Shown here in pieces: positions 48,245 to 57,361 of a stretch of DNA of 64,000 bases (position 1 is its first letter; each line of letters opens with the position of its first letter). A program made the position numbers and the translations under genes. A model generated the notes under the pieces. That model was not told the origin of the DNA. It saw nothing but the letters and a program-made list of their open reading frames with translations, and searched no databases. The stretch is from assembly GCF_003201865.1 (NCBI RefSeq), contig NZ_QJJJ01000016.1:1-64000 (forward strand). The letters are read 5' to 3'. Source of the DNA: Methylobacterium sp. B4 (GTDB lineage Bacteria; Pseudomonadota; Alphaproteobacteria; Rhizobiales; Beijerinckiaceae).

Positions 48245-50470
48245 ATGCGGATCACCCGCTCCCTGCTCCTGGCCGGCACGATGCTGCCGGCGCTCGTCCT
48301 GTCGGATCTGTCCGTCGCCCGCTCTCTGGGAGACGGCGCAAGCGGGCGAATCGAACTCGCGCAGCGGGAGGAGCCGGGCGAGGGGCCGCGCGGTGGCGGA
48401 CGTGGGCCCGGCGGTGCCGGTCCGGCCGAGCGCGGCGGTGCGGAGCGCGGCGGGCCGCCGGCCCGCGAGCGGCCCGAGCCGGCCGAACGCCCGTCCCGCC
48501 CCGAGCCCCGTCAAGCGCCCGCTGCCCGTGAACAGGCGCCCGCGGCCCGCGAACGGCCGGAACCGGCCGAACGCCCGGCCCGTCCCGAGCGCCCGGAACG
48601 GCAGGAGCGTCCCGAGCGCGAGTCCGCCCCGCAGCGCCCCGAGCGGGCACCCTCCCCCGCGCAGCGTCCGGACCGCTCCGAGGAGCGCGCCGCGCCGCCG
48701 GCCGCCCGCGAGCGTTCGCCCGAGCGCGAGGCGCCGTCCCGCCGCGAAGCCCCGGAGCGCGAGACGCCATCGCGCCGCGAGGCTCCCGAGCGCGAGGCGC
48801 CCTCCCGTCGTGAGGCGCCCGACCGCCAGCAGGATCGCCAGACCCCGGACCGCCCTGGCCGGGACGCCCCGAACCGTCCCGATCGTCCGGCCGGACGCGA
48901 GGCGGATCGGCCCGATGCCGCGCCGAACCAGCGCCGGACCCCGGATGCGCCGACGCCGCCCTCGGCCGACCGCCCCGACCGCCCGACCCCGCCGGCCACC
49001 CAGAGCCCGGCGCAGCCGACCGCGCCCGGCACGCCGCCGAACCAGCGGCCCGGCGTTCCCGGCCGCCCGGTCGCGCCCGGCGCGGAGCAGCCCGGACGGC
49101 CCGCTCAGCCGACGAATCCGTCCGCGACCGAGCCCGATGGCACCCGCGAGGCGCCCGGCGGTCGCGCGGCCCCCAACCAGCAGCCCGGCGTTCCGGGACG
49201 GCCGGTCGCGCCGAACCAGCAGCCGGGTGTTCCCGGCCGTCCCGTTCAGCCGCCCGGCGCCGACCAGCCCGGCACGCCGTCGGACGGCCGGTCCGATCCG
49301 CGCGGGCTCGACGACCGGCGCGGCGGCGACGATCGCCGAGATCAGGATCGCCGCCGCGGTGAGGACGACCGCCGCGACTCCAACCGCCTCCGCGACGATG
49401 ATCGCCGCGACTCCGACCGTCGGCGCGGCGACGACGACCGGCGCGATCTCGACGACCGGCGCGGCGACCGTTCGGACCGGCGCGAGCGTTTCAACGTCCC
49501 CGGCACGCCGGCCTACGTGCCCGGCGGCTTCCGCGACGACGATTACCGCGGGCGCAACTACGAGACCGTGCGCCGGGACCGTCGCGAGTACGAGGTCGGC
49601 GGACGCACCTATTATCGCGAGCCGGGCCGCATCATCGTGCGCGACCGGGACGGCTACTTCATCCGCCACGACGAGAACGAGCGCTTCCGCACGATCTACG
49701 GCGATCGCGGCTACCGCAGCGAGCGCCGCGGCGGCGAGGTCTACAGCTACGTCGACAGCCCGGCCGGCGGACAGATCATCACCGTCGTGGACGATGACGG
49801 TCGGCTCCTGCGCCGGTCGCGCCGCTACCGCGACGGCCGCGAGGTCGTGCTGATCAACAACGCCTATGGCGGCGCGCCCCGGCCGATCTACGAGGACGTG
49901 GTGGAACTGCCGCCGCCGGACATCCGCATCCCGCGCGAGCGCTACGTCGTGGATTACGAGCGGGCGGACGGGCGCGCGGTCTACGAGGCGCTGTCCGCGC
50001 CGCCGGTGCAGAAGCTCGACCGGCGCTACACCCTCGATCAGGTGCGCTACAGCCCGCAGTTGCGGGCGCGGATGCCGTCGGTGGACATCAACACGATCAC
50101 CTTCGACAGCGGCTCCTTCACGGTCACGCCCGATCAGGCCAAGCGCCTCTCGACCATCGCGGAGGCGATCAACCGGACGATCAAGGACAATCCGCAGGAG
50201 GTGTTCCTGATCGAGGGCTACACCGACGCGGTCGGCGCCGACATCGACAACTTGTCGCTGTCCGACCGCCGGGCGCAGTCCGTGGCTGCGGTGCTGACGC
50301 AGGACTTCCAGGTGCCGCCGGAGAATCTGACGACCCAGGGCTACGGTGAGCAGAACCTGAAGGTGAACACCCAGGAGGCCAACCGCGAGAACCGTCGCGT
50401 CACCGTGCGCCGGATCACCCCGCTGCTTCAGCAGCAGGCCGAGGGGCAACAGCCGCCCGCACCCCGTTAG
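48245..50470 (+). CDS. Large OmpA-domain protein with repetitive charged/proline linker (741 aa)
   Basis: After a signal-like N-terminus (LLLAGTMLPALVLS) comes about 380 residues of low-complexity sequence: PERPERQERPERE-type units, EAPSRREAPERE repeats, PNQQPGVPGRPVAP repeats and DDRRGGDDRRDQDRR runs. Residues 430-600 form a charged globular part (YRGRNYETVRRDRREYEVGG, DRDGYFIRHDENERF). The last 130 are an OmpA C-terminal peptidoglycan-binding domain (FDSGSFTVTPDQAKRL, EGYTDAVGADIDNLSLSDRR, TQGYGEQNLKVNT). It probably anchors to the wall with the linker spanning the periplasm. Antisense and +1 frames are also open for hundreds of codons because of repeat composition. Confidence 0.88.
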   Translation: MRITRSLLLAGTMLPALVLSDLSVARSLGDGASGRIELAQREEPGEGPRGGGRGPGGAGPAERGGAERGGPPARERPEPAERPSRPEPRQAPAAREQAPAARERPEPAERPARPERPERQERPERESAPQRPERAPSPAQRPDRSEERAAPPAARERSPEREAPSRREAPERETPSRREAPEREAPSRREAPDRQQDRQTPDRPGRDAPNRPDRPAGREADRPDAAPNQRRTPDAPTPPSADRPDRPTPPATQSPAQPTAPGTPPNQRPGVPGRPVAPGAEQPGRPAQPTNPSATEPDGTREAPGGRAAPNQQPGVPGRPVAPNQQPGVPGRPVQPPGADQPGTPSDGRSDPRGLDDRRGGDDRRDQDRRRGEDDRRDSNRLRDDDRRDSDRRRGDDDRRDLDDRRGDRSDRRERFNVPGTPAYVPGGFRDDDYRGRNYETVRRDRREYEVGGRTYYREPGRIIVRDRDGYFIRHDENERFRTIYGDRGYRSERRGGEVYSYVDSPAGGQIITVVDDDGRLLRRSRRYRDGREVVLINNAYGGAPRPIYEDVVELPPPDIRIPRERYVVDYERADGRAVYEALSAPPVQKLDRRYTLDQVRYSPQLRARMPSVDINTITFDSGSFTVTPDQAKRLSTIAEAINRTIKDNPQEVFLIEGYTDAVGADIDNLSLSDRRAQSVAAVLTQDFQVPPENLTTQGYGEQNLKVNTQEANRENRRVTVRRITPLLQQQAEGQQPPAPR

Positions 50471-50484
50471 CCGATACTCTTGAC

Positions 50485-50508
50485 CCCTCTCCCGATCGCG
50501 GGAGAGGG
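50485..50508 (+). terminator. Hairpin after the OmpA-domain gene
   Basis: CCCTCTCCCG and CGGGAGAGGG pair perfectly around a four-base loop, 15 bases after the stop codon. No T-run follows, so it may work as a 3' stabiliser or Rho-assisted terminator. Confidence 0.55.
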
Positions 50509-50592
50509 TGTCTCGCGGCACGGACGCGTGAATGGCCCGAACAAGAGTTCGAAACCGTCACGTCGCCTCCGCCCCCTGCCGAGGCAGGGCCA

Positions 50593-50621
50593 CCCTCCCC
50601 CGCACAGGCGGGAGGGGTTTT
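50593..50621 (+). terminator. Second hairpin with short T-run
   Basis: CCCTCCCCCGC pairs with GCGGGAGGGG (one bulge), followed by TTTT. It lies before the MFS gene and probably ends transcription of the OmpA-domain gene. Confidence 0.6.
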
Positions 50622-50644
50622 CGTTGGCAGGGACACGTCGCGGC

Positions 50645-51865
50645 ATGACGGACGATAGCGACCGGTTGATCGAGGCCGGGACGCCGACGTTCCGCCGCTC
50701 CACGCTGGCGCTGTTCGCGGCCGGCTTCTCCACCTTCGCGGTGCTCTACGGCGTCCAGCCGCTGCTGCCGATCTTCGCCGACACCTTCGCGGTCTCGCCC
50801 GCCGAGAGCAGCCTCGCCCTGTCGCTGCCCTGCGCCACGCTGGCGATCTCGCTCCTCTTCGTCAGCCCGCTCTCGGAAGTCTGGGGCCGCAAGCCGGTGA
50901 TGGCGGCCTCCCTGTTCGCCTCGGCCCTCCTCACCATCGGCGCGGTGCTGATGCCGAGCTGGCACGGCTTCCTGGCCCTGCGGGCGCTGACCGGCATCGC
51001 CGCGAGCGGCCTGCCGGCGGTGGCGATGGCCTATTTGAGCGAGGAGATGCACGGGCGTGCCATCGGCCTGTCGATGGGGCTGCTCATCGGCGGCAATGCG
51101 CTCGGCGGCATGGTCGGGCGGCTGCTCGCGGGCATCATCGCCGATCACGCCTCCTGGCGCTGGGGGCTGGGCACCATCGGCGTGCTGGCCCTGTTCGCGG
51201 CGCTCGCCTTCCAGTTCGCCCTTCCGGCCTCGCGCCGCTTCGTCGCCCACCGCATGCGCTGGCGGGAGGTGCCGGGCACTTTCACCCACCACTTCCGCGA
51301 TGCGGGCCTGCCCTGGCTCTTCCTCGAACCGTTCCTGCTGATGGGCGGCTTCGTCTGCGTCTACAACTATATCGGCTTCCGCCTGCTCGATCCGCCCTAT
51401 TCGCTCAGCCAGACGGCGATCGGCCTCATCTTCATCGTCTACCTCGCCGGCACGGCGAGTTCCGCCATCACCGGCCACGTCGCCGGGGTGCTCGGGCGGC
51501 GCAAGGTGCTGTGGCTCGCGATCCTGCTCGGCATGATCGGCATCGCGATGACGATGGCGCAGAGCCTGATCCTCATCATCCTCGGCATCGTCGTCGTCAC
51601 GGTGAGCTTCTTCGGCGCCCACTCGGTCGCGTCGAGCTGGGTCGGACGGCGCACCTCGAGCGACCGGGCCCAGGCTTCGGCGATCTACCTGTCGATGTAC
51701 TATCTCGGCTCGTCGCTGCTCGGCACGGCGGGCGGATGGTTCTTCCTGCATTACGGTTGGACCGGGGTGGCGGCCTTCTTCGGAGCACTCTACGCTGCGG
51801 CGCTCCTCGTCGCCGTGAGGCTCGCGCGCCTCGCGCCGCTGCCGCCGGGAGGGCCCGCCTCATGA
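50645..51865 (+). CDS. Major facilitator superfamily transporter (YnfM-like, 406 aa)
   Basis: Twelve hydrophobic segments, motif A-like VSPLSEVWGRKPVM between helices 2 and 3, and GVQPLLPIFADTFAVSP near the N-terminus as in YnfM-type drug exporters. The ATG at 50645 has AGGGACACG upstream. The stop overlaps the ATG of a methyltransferase gene (ATGA), so the two are translationally coupled. The substrate is unknown. Confidence 0.88.
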   Translation: MTDDSDRLIEAGTPTFRRSTLALFAAGFSTFAVLYGVQPLLPIFADTFAVSPAESSLALSLPCATLAISLLFVSPLSEVWGRKPVMAASLFASALLTIGAVLMPSWHGFLALRALTGIAASGLPAVAMAYLSEEMHGRAIGLSMGLLIGGNALGGMVGRLLAGIIADHASWRWGLGTIGVLALFAALAFQFALPASRRFVAHRMRWREVPGTFTHHFRDAGLPWLFLEPFLLMGGFVCVYNYIGFRLLDPPYSLSQTAIGLIFIVYLAGTASSAITGHVAGVLGRRKVLWLAILLGMIGIAMTMAQSLILIILGIVVVTVSFFGAHSVASSWVGRRTSSDRAQASAIYLSMYYLGSSLLGTAGGWFFLHYGWTGVAAFFGALYAAALLVAVRLARLAPLPPGGPAS

Positions 51866-52635
51866 CCGATCCGATCAGCCACGACGCGCAGATCTCGACG
51901 CAGTTCGGCGGACGCGCCGCCGACTACGTCGCCAGCGCCGTCCATGCCGGGGGCGAGGATCTTGCGGCGCTCGCCCGCTTCGGCGCCCTGCCCGGCGCCG
52001 CGGTGCTCGATCTGGGCTGCGGCGGCGGCCACGTCACCTACGCCGTGGCGCCCCACGTCGCCTCGGTCACCGCCCTCGACCTGTCGCGGGCGATGCTCGA
52101 CGCGGTCGCGGCGGAGGCGCAGCGGCGGGGGCTGACGAACGTCGTGACGCGGCAAGCCAGCGTCGAGGCCCTGCCCTTTCCCGACGGGCGCTTCGGGCGC
52201 GTGCTCTCGCGCTACAGTGCCCACCATTGGGGCGACGTGCCGGCCGCCCTTCGCGAGGCGCGCCGGGTGCTCGCTCCCGAGGGACGCCTCGGGCTGGTCG
52301 ATGTGGTGCATCCCGGCCCGCCGCTCCTCGATACGCATCTCCAGGCTTCGGAGCTTCTGCGCGACCCCTCCCACGTGCGCGATTACGGCGAGGCGGAATG
52401 GCGCGCGATGCTGGCCGAGGCCGGCTTCGTGCCCGGCGCCGCGCAGCGCTGGCGCGTGCGCATGGACTTTTCGAGCTGGATCGCCCGGATGGGAACGCCG
52501 GAGGCGAGCGCCGCAGCGATCCGCGGCCTGCAACGCGGCGCGCCGGAGCCGGTGCGCGCGCATTTCGCCATCGAGGACGACGGCAGCTTCACCCTCGACG
52601 TGATGATGATCGAGGCGGAGCCGGACGGGCTCTAG
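51862..52635 (+). CDS. SAM-dependent methyltransferase (Methyltransf_11 type, 257 aa)
   Basis: The SAM-binding LDLGCGGGHVTYAVAP, ALDLSRAMLDAVAAEA and EALPFPDGRFGRVLSRY are the class I methyltransferase signature in UbiE/Methyltransf_11 style. LAPEGRLGLVDVVHPG follows. It is coupled to the MFS gene by an ATGA overlap, which suggests joint action, such as modifying and exporting a compound. Its stop overlaps the stop of the convergent gltX by 4 bases (CTAG). Confidence 0.88.
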   Translation: MTDPISHDAQISTQFGGRAADYVASAVHAGGEDLAALARFGALPGAAVLDLGCGGGHVTYAVAPHVASVTALDLSRAMLDAVAAEAQRRGLTNVVTRQASVEALPFPDGRFGRVLSRYSAHHWGDVPAALREARRVLAPEGRLGLVDVVHPGPPLLDTHLQASELLRDPSHVRDYGEAEWRAMLAEAGFVPGAAQRWRVRMDFSSWIARMGTPEASAAAIRGLQRGAPEPVRAHFAIEDDGSFTLDVMMIEAEPDGL

Positions 52636-53981
52636 GCGGTCTCGCCCGCAAGACGCTTCGCGGCCCGCTCGCGCCCAATCAGCGGCAACAGCACGGAAAG
52701 ATCCGGGCCGTGGTCGAGCCCTGTCAGAGCGAGGCGCAGGGGCATGAACAGGGCCCGGCCCTTGGCGCCGGTGCGCGCCTTCACCGCGTCGGTCCAGGCC
52801 TTCCAGGTCCCGGGGCCGAAGGCCTCCTCGGGGAGCCGACTCGCGGCGGTGGCGATGAAATCCGGCTCGGCGATGACCGGCGTCACCGGGCCGGCGACCA
52901 CGCGCCACCAATCGGCAGCCTCCGAGACGCGGCCGAGATTGGCCCGCACCGCCAGCCAGAACGCCTCCGCGTCGCCGGCCGGGATGCCGAGGGCGGCGAG
53001 GCGGTCGCGGACGTCGGAGAACGGCATCTCGTGGACCAAGCGGGCATTCATGCCGTCGAGTTCGGCCGGGTCGAACCGGGCCGGCGCCCGCGAGAGATGG
53101 GCGAGATCGACGAGGCCCGCCAACTCGTCGAGGGAGGCGATCGGGCGCACGGCCTCGGCCGAGCCCGTCAGTACCGCGAGCGAGCGCACGGCTGCCGGCT
53201 CGTAGCCCGCCTCGCGCAAGGAGCGCAGGGAGAGGTGGCCGAGGCGCTTGGAGAGCCCCTCCCCGTCCGCCGTGGTGAGCAGGTTGTGGTGGCCGAAGGC
53301 GGGGATCGAAGCGCCCAGTGCCTCGAAAAGCTGCACCTGCACGCCCGTGTTCGTCACATGGTCCTCGCCGCGGATCACATGGGAGACGCCGACTTCCGCG
53401 TCGTCCACCACGGAGGGAAGCGTGTAGAGGTAGCTGCCGTCGGCGCGCACCAGCACGGGGTCGGAGAGCGAGGCGCAATCGACGTGGCTCTCGCCGCGCA
53501 CCAGATCGTTCCAGGCCACGATCCGGTGATCGAGCTTGAAGCGCCAGTGGGGGCGCCGGCCCTCGGCTTCTAGAGCGGCGCGTTCGGCCTCGGTCAGGGC
53601 CAGGGCCGCCCTGTCGTAGATCGGCGGCAGGCCGCGGCCGAGCTGGCGCTTGCGGCGGCGCTCCAGCTCCTCCTGCGTCTCGTAGCAGGGGTAGAGCCGG
53701 CCCTGGTCCTTCAGCCGCTCGGCGGCGGCGTCGTAGAGCGCGCTGCGATCGCTCTGGCGGAAGAACAAGTCGGGCTCGATGCCGAGCCAGCCGAGATCCT
53801 CCGACACGGCGGCGGCGAATTCCTCCGTCGAGCGCTCGCGGTCGGTGTCGTCGAGGCGCAGCAGGAAGCGCCCTCCTTGGCGACGCGCGAACAGAGCGTT
53901 GAGGAGCGCCGGCCGGGCGTTGCCGATGTGCAGGAAGCCGGTCGGCGAGGGCGCGAAGCGCACGAGAGGAGCAGTGGACAT
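52632..53981 (-). CDS. gltX: Glutamyl-tRNA synthetase
   Basis: A 449-residue class I synthetase. It has RFAPSPTGFLHIGNARPA (HIGH motif), the ALFARRQGG segment, RLDDTDRERSTEEF, SHVIRGEDHVTNTGVQ and the KMSKS counterpart GEGLSKRLGHLS. Alphaproteobacteria often have two gltX genes, one acting mainly on tRNA-Gln, so this may be either copy. The start at 53981 matches the family. Confidence 0.95.
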   Translation of the reverse strand: MSTAPLVRFAPSPTGFLHIGNARPALLNALFARRQGGRFLLRLDDTDRERSTEEFAAAVSEDLGWLGIEPDLFFRQSDRSALYDAAAERLKDQGRLYPCYETQEELERRRKRQLGRGLPPIYDRAALALTEAERAALEAEGRRPHWRFKLDHRIVAWNDLVRGESHVDCASLSDPVLVRADGSYLYTLPSVVDDAEVGVSHVIRGEDHVTNTGVQVQLFEALGASIPAFGHHNLLTTADGEGLSKRLGHLSLRSLREAGYEPAAVRSLAVLTGSAEAVRPIASLDELAGLVDLAHLSRAPARFDPAELDGMNARLVHEMPFSDVRDRLAALGIPAGDAEAFWLAVRANLGRVSEAADWWRVVAGPVTPVIAEPDFIATAASRLPEEAFGPGTWKAWTDAVKARTGAKGRALFMPLRLALTGLDHGPDLSVLLPLIGRERAAKRLAGETA

Positions 53982-54040
53982 GCCGCCGCTCTACCGAATT
54001 TTTCGAGGTGCCGCACCGCCTGCGGTGCCGGCGCGTCGCG

Positions 54041-55132
54041 TCAGGGGGCGTTCTTCGCGGCGGGGGCCGCGGTGTCGGCCGCGCCGAACAGGCCGCTGCG
54101 CAGGGCCGTCACCCAGTCCGGGCGCCGGCCTTTTCCATCGCCGACGACCACGGTCGCGGTCATGCCCGCCACCAGCGTCACACCCTCGGGAACACGGTCG
54201 ATGCGGATGCGCACGGGCACCCGCTGGGCGAGCCGCACCCAGGTATAGACCGGATCGACGTTCGGCAGCCCCTGCGTGCTCGGCGCCGCGTTGGCGGTGG
54301 AAATGCCGAGCGTCACGCTCTCCACCCTCCCGCGCAGGGGTGCGTCGTAGCCCATCAGGGCCACCTCGGCGGGCGCCCCGGCCCGGATATGCGGCATCTT
54401 CGTTTCCTCGAAATAGCCGTCGATCCAGAAGGAATCTGTGTCGATCACCTGGAGGTTGGCGGTGCCGGTCGTGGCGTAGTCGCCGACCCGCAGCAGCAGG
54501 TTGGTCACGCGGCCGTTGACGGTGGAGCGGACCTCGGTGCGCTCCAGGTTCTTCCTGGCCTGGGCGAGCTGCGACGTGGCCGTCTTGAGGGCGGCCTCCG
54601 CGATCTTGGCGGTGCCGGCAAATTGCTGCTTCTCCTCGACGGAGGTCGAAACCGTGGAGAGTGCCGCGCGCCGGGCCGATTGGGACTGCTTGACCGACAG
54701 ATCCGCCTCGCGGTTCGCGATCTCGGCCTCGGCCGACACCACCGCCTCCTGAAAGTCGAACGGGTCGATCACGTAGAGGATGTCGCCCTTTTTCACCTCC
54801 TGGTTGTCGGTGACCCGCAGCGCGACGATGGTGCCGGAGACCTGCGGAGCGATGTTGGCGACCTGCACGCGCACGCGTCCGTCCCGGGTCCAGGGGGCGG
54901 TGACGTAGAACTGCCAGACGATGAAGGCTGCTCCGGCGGCGCAAGCGAGAATGACTGCCGTCGCCGCGAGCCGCAGCACCCGGCCTCGGCGCCCGCGTCG
55001 CGCCGCTGCGGGCTCCGTGGCCGAGGCGGCCCGCCGGCGCGCCTCGGTCGAGGAAGCCTCCCCACCCGCATTCCGCTCCGGGTCGCGGCCCGGCGTCTCG
55101 GAGTGGGCCGGCGCGTCGTCTTCGCGCCTCAC
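54041..55132 (-). CDS. HlyD/AaeA-type efflux membrane fusion protein (363 aa)
   Basis: After a 50-residue basic/acidic cytoplasmic stretch comes one helix (LAATAVILACAAGAAFIVWQF), TRDGRVRVQVANIAPQVSGT, IDPFDFQEAVVSAEAEI, an alpha-hairpin (LKTATSQLAQARKNLERTEV) and FEETKMPHIRAGAPAEVALM, as in AaeA/EmrA. It links the inner-membrane pump to the outer membrane. The GTG start at 55132 overlaps the stop of the DUF1656 gene (GTGA). It is the last gene of a four-gene aae-like operon. Confidence 0.9.
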   Translation of the reverse strand: MRREDDAPAHSETPGRDPERNAGGEASSTEARRRAASATEPAAARRGRRGRVLRLAATAVILACAAGAAFIVWQFYVTAPWTRDGRVRVQVANIAPQVSGTIVALRVTDNQEVKKGDILYVIDPFDFQEAVVSAEAEIANREADLSVKQSQSARRAALSTVSTSVEEKQQFAGTAKIAEAALKTATSQLAQARKNLERTEVRSTVNGRVTNLLLRVGDYATTGTANLQVIDTDSFWIDGYFEETKMPHIRAGAPAEVALMGYDAPLRGRVESVTLGISTANAAPSTQGLPNVDPVYTWVRLAQRVPVRIRIDRVPEGVTLVAGMTATVVVGDGKGRRPDWVTALRSGLFGAADTAAPAAKNAP

Positions 55133-55323
55133 AGGATCACCACGACGAGCGCGAGCAGGCAGACGTAGATCCCGGCCTCCGCCAGCGGCGGGTTGGCCAC
55201 GAAGCGCCCGAAGCGGATCCGGTGGAACACGACCCGCAGGGCTACGAGCAGCGCGAAGGCGACCAGCGCCTGGGCGATGAAGGGCGAGACCAATATCCCG
55301 CCGATGGTGAGGTCGTGGTTCAT
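55129..55323 (-). CDS. DUF1656 (AaeX-like) small membrane protein (64 aa)
   Basis: The 64-residue product (HDLTIGGILVSPFIAQALVA, then two helices) is the AaeX/DUF1656 family that always accompanies FUSC-type efflux pumps. The ATG at 55323 (NHDLTIGG) is preferred. A start at 55338 adds five residues and would overlap the FUSC gene. Its stop overlaps the GTG of the fusion protein gene. Confidence 0.88.
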   Translation of the reverse strand: MNHDLTIGGILVSPFIAQALVAFALLVALRVVFHRIRFGRFVANPPLAEAGIYVCLLALVVVIL

Positions 55324-55330
55324 CCGTGCG

Positions 55331-57361
55331 TCAGGCATCGAGGAGGGACAGGCGCCGGAAGAGGCGCCCGTGTCGCGTGATAACGCGCGAGGCCGTCGCG
55401 AGGTCGCTCACCGCCCGCGCCAGCCCCAGGCGGCCGTCGCGGTCCTGCGCGGTGGCCGCTGCGATGAGATCCTGCGCGGCCCGGTCGAGGTCGCGGGGGC
55501 GGGCGGCGGCCAGCGCTTCGCGCGCGCGGGCGAGCGGCGGGACGAGCGCCTCCCGCCCCCGCAAGTGTCGCAACTGCGCATGCGCCCGGGCGGCGGCGGC
55601 TTCCAGCCGCGCCACGGCGAAGGCATGGTGCAGGCTCGCTCGGCGCACGGCACCGCTGCCCGAGTTCCAGGCGGAGAACTGGAAGAGGCGGTCGGCGTTC
55701 AGGCTGGTGCGCGTGGCCGCATCGCCCCCCTCCCCGGCCAGGGCCTCGGCCAGATCGCGGCGCGCCTCCTCCAGCGCGAAGGCGCGGTGCTGCGAGGCGG
55801 AGATCGGCAGGACGAGCCGAACGGTCAGGAACAGGATCACCGCCGCGACCACCACGAGCAGCGCGTTCAGGAGGAAGGTCTGCGGATCGTAGGATTGCGG
55901 ATTCTCCGGCGCCATCAGCACGGGATAGAAGACGATGGTGATGAAGCCGATGGTGAAGGTCGGCGGGTTCAGCGACAGGAGGCAGCCGAGGATCACGACC
56001 GGCGCCATGGCGATGGCGAGCAGGGGAAAGCCCTGGTTTCCGTCGAGCATCACGAACAGCGTGATTCCGGCGCAGAGCGCGGCGAACGGCATCCCGATCA
56101 GCACCCCTTGCGCGAACTTGCGCGGATCGGGGGTGACCGAGGAGAGCGAGCAGGTCGCCGCGACCTGCACAAGGGCGAAGGAGGATTGCGGCAGCCCGGC
56201 CAGCACGAGAAAGCCGGCGGTCAAGCCGAAGGCGATCACGACGCGCAAGGCCGCGCGCAAGGCGACCTGGAAATCGCGGTGGGTCGGGAGCGCGACGTCG
56301 CGTAGCGGCCGGTGGCCGTCGGCGAGGGCGCGCAGACCGTCCTCGGCGAAGGCCGCGGCCTCGCCGAGGTCCAGGGCGCGCTGGAGCGCCACGATTTCGT
56401 CCAGCGAGCGGCCGGGCCTCCGCATGCCCTTGTCCACGATGTCCCGGAGCCGGTCGCCGATGCCGGCGAGCGCGTCGGGCCGCGCGTCCTGCCCGTCCGA
56501 GACCGATCGCAGCGCCAGGGCCCGCGCCTCCCGCACCAGCGGTCCGGGTTCGGGGAGGCGATCCATGGCGGCGGCCAGGGCGCGGCTTGCCGCCGCCAGC
56601 ACGTAGAGCGCGGCGATGGCGCTGCGGGCCCCGGCCGCCCGGTGCCGGCCGTCGTCGAGTTCGGCGGCGATGGCGCCGGCATCCGCGCGCATGGGGGCGA
56701 TGCGCCGGATCAGGTCCGCCGCGCGCTCGGGGCCGGGATCACCCTGCGTCAGGCTCTGGCGGGCGAAGGCCCGGGCCGCTTCATGCGCCTCGGCGAGGCG
56801 TGGAAGCAGGGTTCGCCAGGTGCTCGGCGAGGCGAGCGCGTCGTTGATGAAGGTGATCGCGACGATGCCCACGGTGATCGCGGCGATGCGGCCGATGGCG
56901 GCGTCGAAGGCGGTCTGCGGCGCATCGATATGGGCCACCGCGATGATCGCGACGGTGTAGCCGGCGAGCATCGCCCCGTAGGTGCGGGTGTCCTGCAGGA
57001 ATTGCGCGACGAAGACGCAGAGCCCGAGCCAGACCGCGAAACCGACGAGCAGCAGCACCCGATCCTGCCCGAACAAGGCGATCAGGGCGATGGCGACGAC
57101 ACCGCCGACCACCGTACCGAGGAAGCGGTATCCGGCCTTCGAGAGGGCCTGCCCGCGCTTGGGTTGCGCCAGGATGGCGACGCAGACCGCCGCCGAGGAG
57201 GCGCTGTCGAGCTGGAGCCAGAAGGCGGTGTAGAGCGCCAGCATCATGGCGAGCCAGATCCGCAGGGCGAAGGCCCAGGCGGAGGGCTCGGGAACCCGGC
57301 GGTCGATCGCGTCGAGCAGGCGGTCACCGAGGGACACGGCGCCCCCCGCCGCCCGGCTCAC
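55331..57361 (-). CDS. FUSC family (AaeB-like) efflux transporter (676 aa)
   Basis: Two sets of about five or six helices separated by a soluble region of 200 residues. The FUSC motif is seen at the N-terminus (SAWAFALRIWLAMMLALY, AILAQPKRGQALSKAGYRF) and again around residue 360. AaeB exports aromatic carboxylic acids such as p-hydroxybenzoate in E. coli. GTG at 57361 overlaps the stop of the DUF4345 gene (GTGA). It is the pump of the operon. Confidence 0.9.
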   Translation of the reverse strand: MSRAAGGAVSLGDRLLDAIDRRVPEPSAWAFALRIWLAMMLALYTAFWLQLDSASSAAVCVAILAQPKRGQALSKAGYRFLGTVVGGVVAIALIALFGQDRVLLLVGFAVWLGLCVFVAQFLQDTRTYGAMLAGYTVAIIAVAHIDAPQTAFDAAIGRIAAITVGIVAITFINDALASPSTWRTLLPRLAEAHEAARAFARQSLTQGDPGPERAADLIRRIAPMRADAGAIAAELDDGRHRAAGARSAIAALYVLAAASRALAAAMDRLPEPGPLVREARALALRSVSDGQDARPDALAGIGDRLRDIVDKGMRRPGRSLDEIVALQRALDLGEAAAFAEDGLRALADGHRPLRDVALPTHRDFQVALRAALRVVIAFGLTAGFLVLAGLPQSSFALVQVAATCSLSSVTPDPRKFAQGVLIGMPFAALCAGITLFVMLDGNQGFPLLAIAMAPVVILGCLLSLNPPTFTIGFITIVFYPVLMAPENPQSYDPQTFLLNALLVVVAAVILFLTVRLVLPISASQHRAFALEEARRDLAEALAGEGGDAATRTSLNADRLFQFSAWNSGSGAVRRASLHHAFAVARLEAAAARAHAQLRHLRGREALVPPLARAREALAAARPRDLDRAAQDLIAAATAQDRDGRLGLARAVSDLATASRVITRHGRLFRRLSLLDA

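Noticed and set aside
48194..50521. A 775-codon antisense frame and a 564-codon + frame over the OmpA-domain gene
   Set aside because: Both arise from repetitive GC-rich codons of the real gene; neither has family-like sequence or a plausible start.
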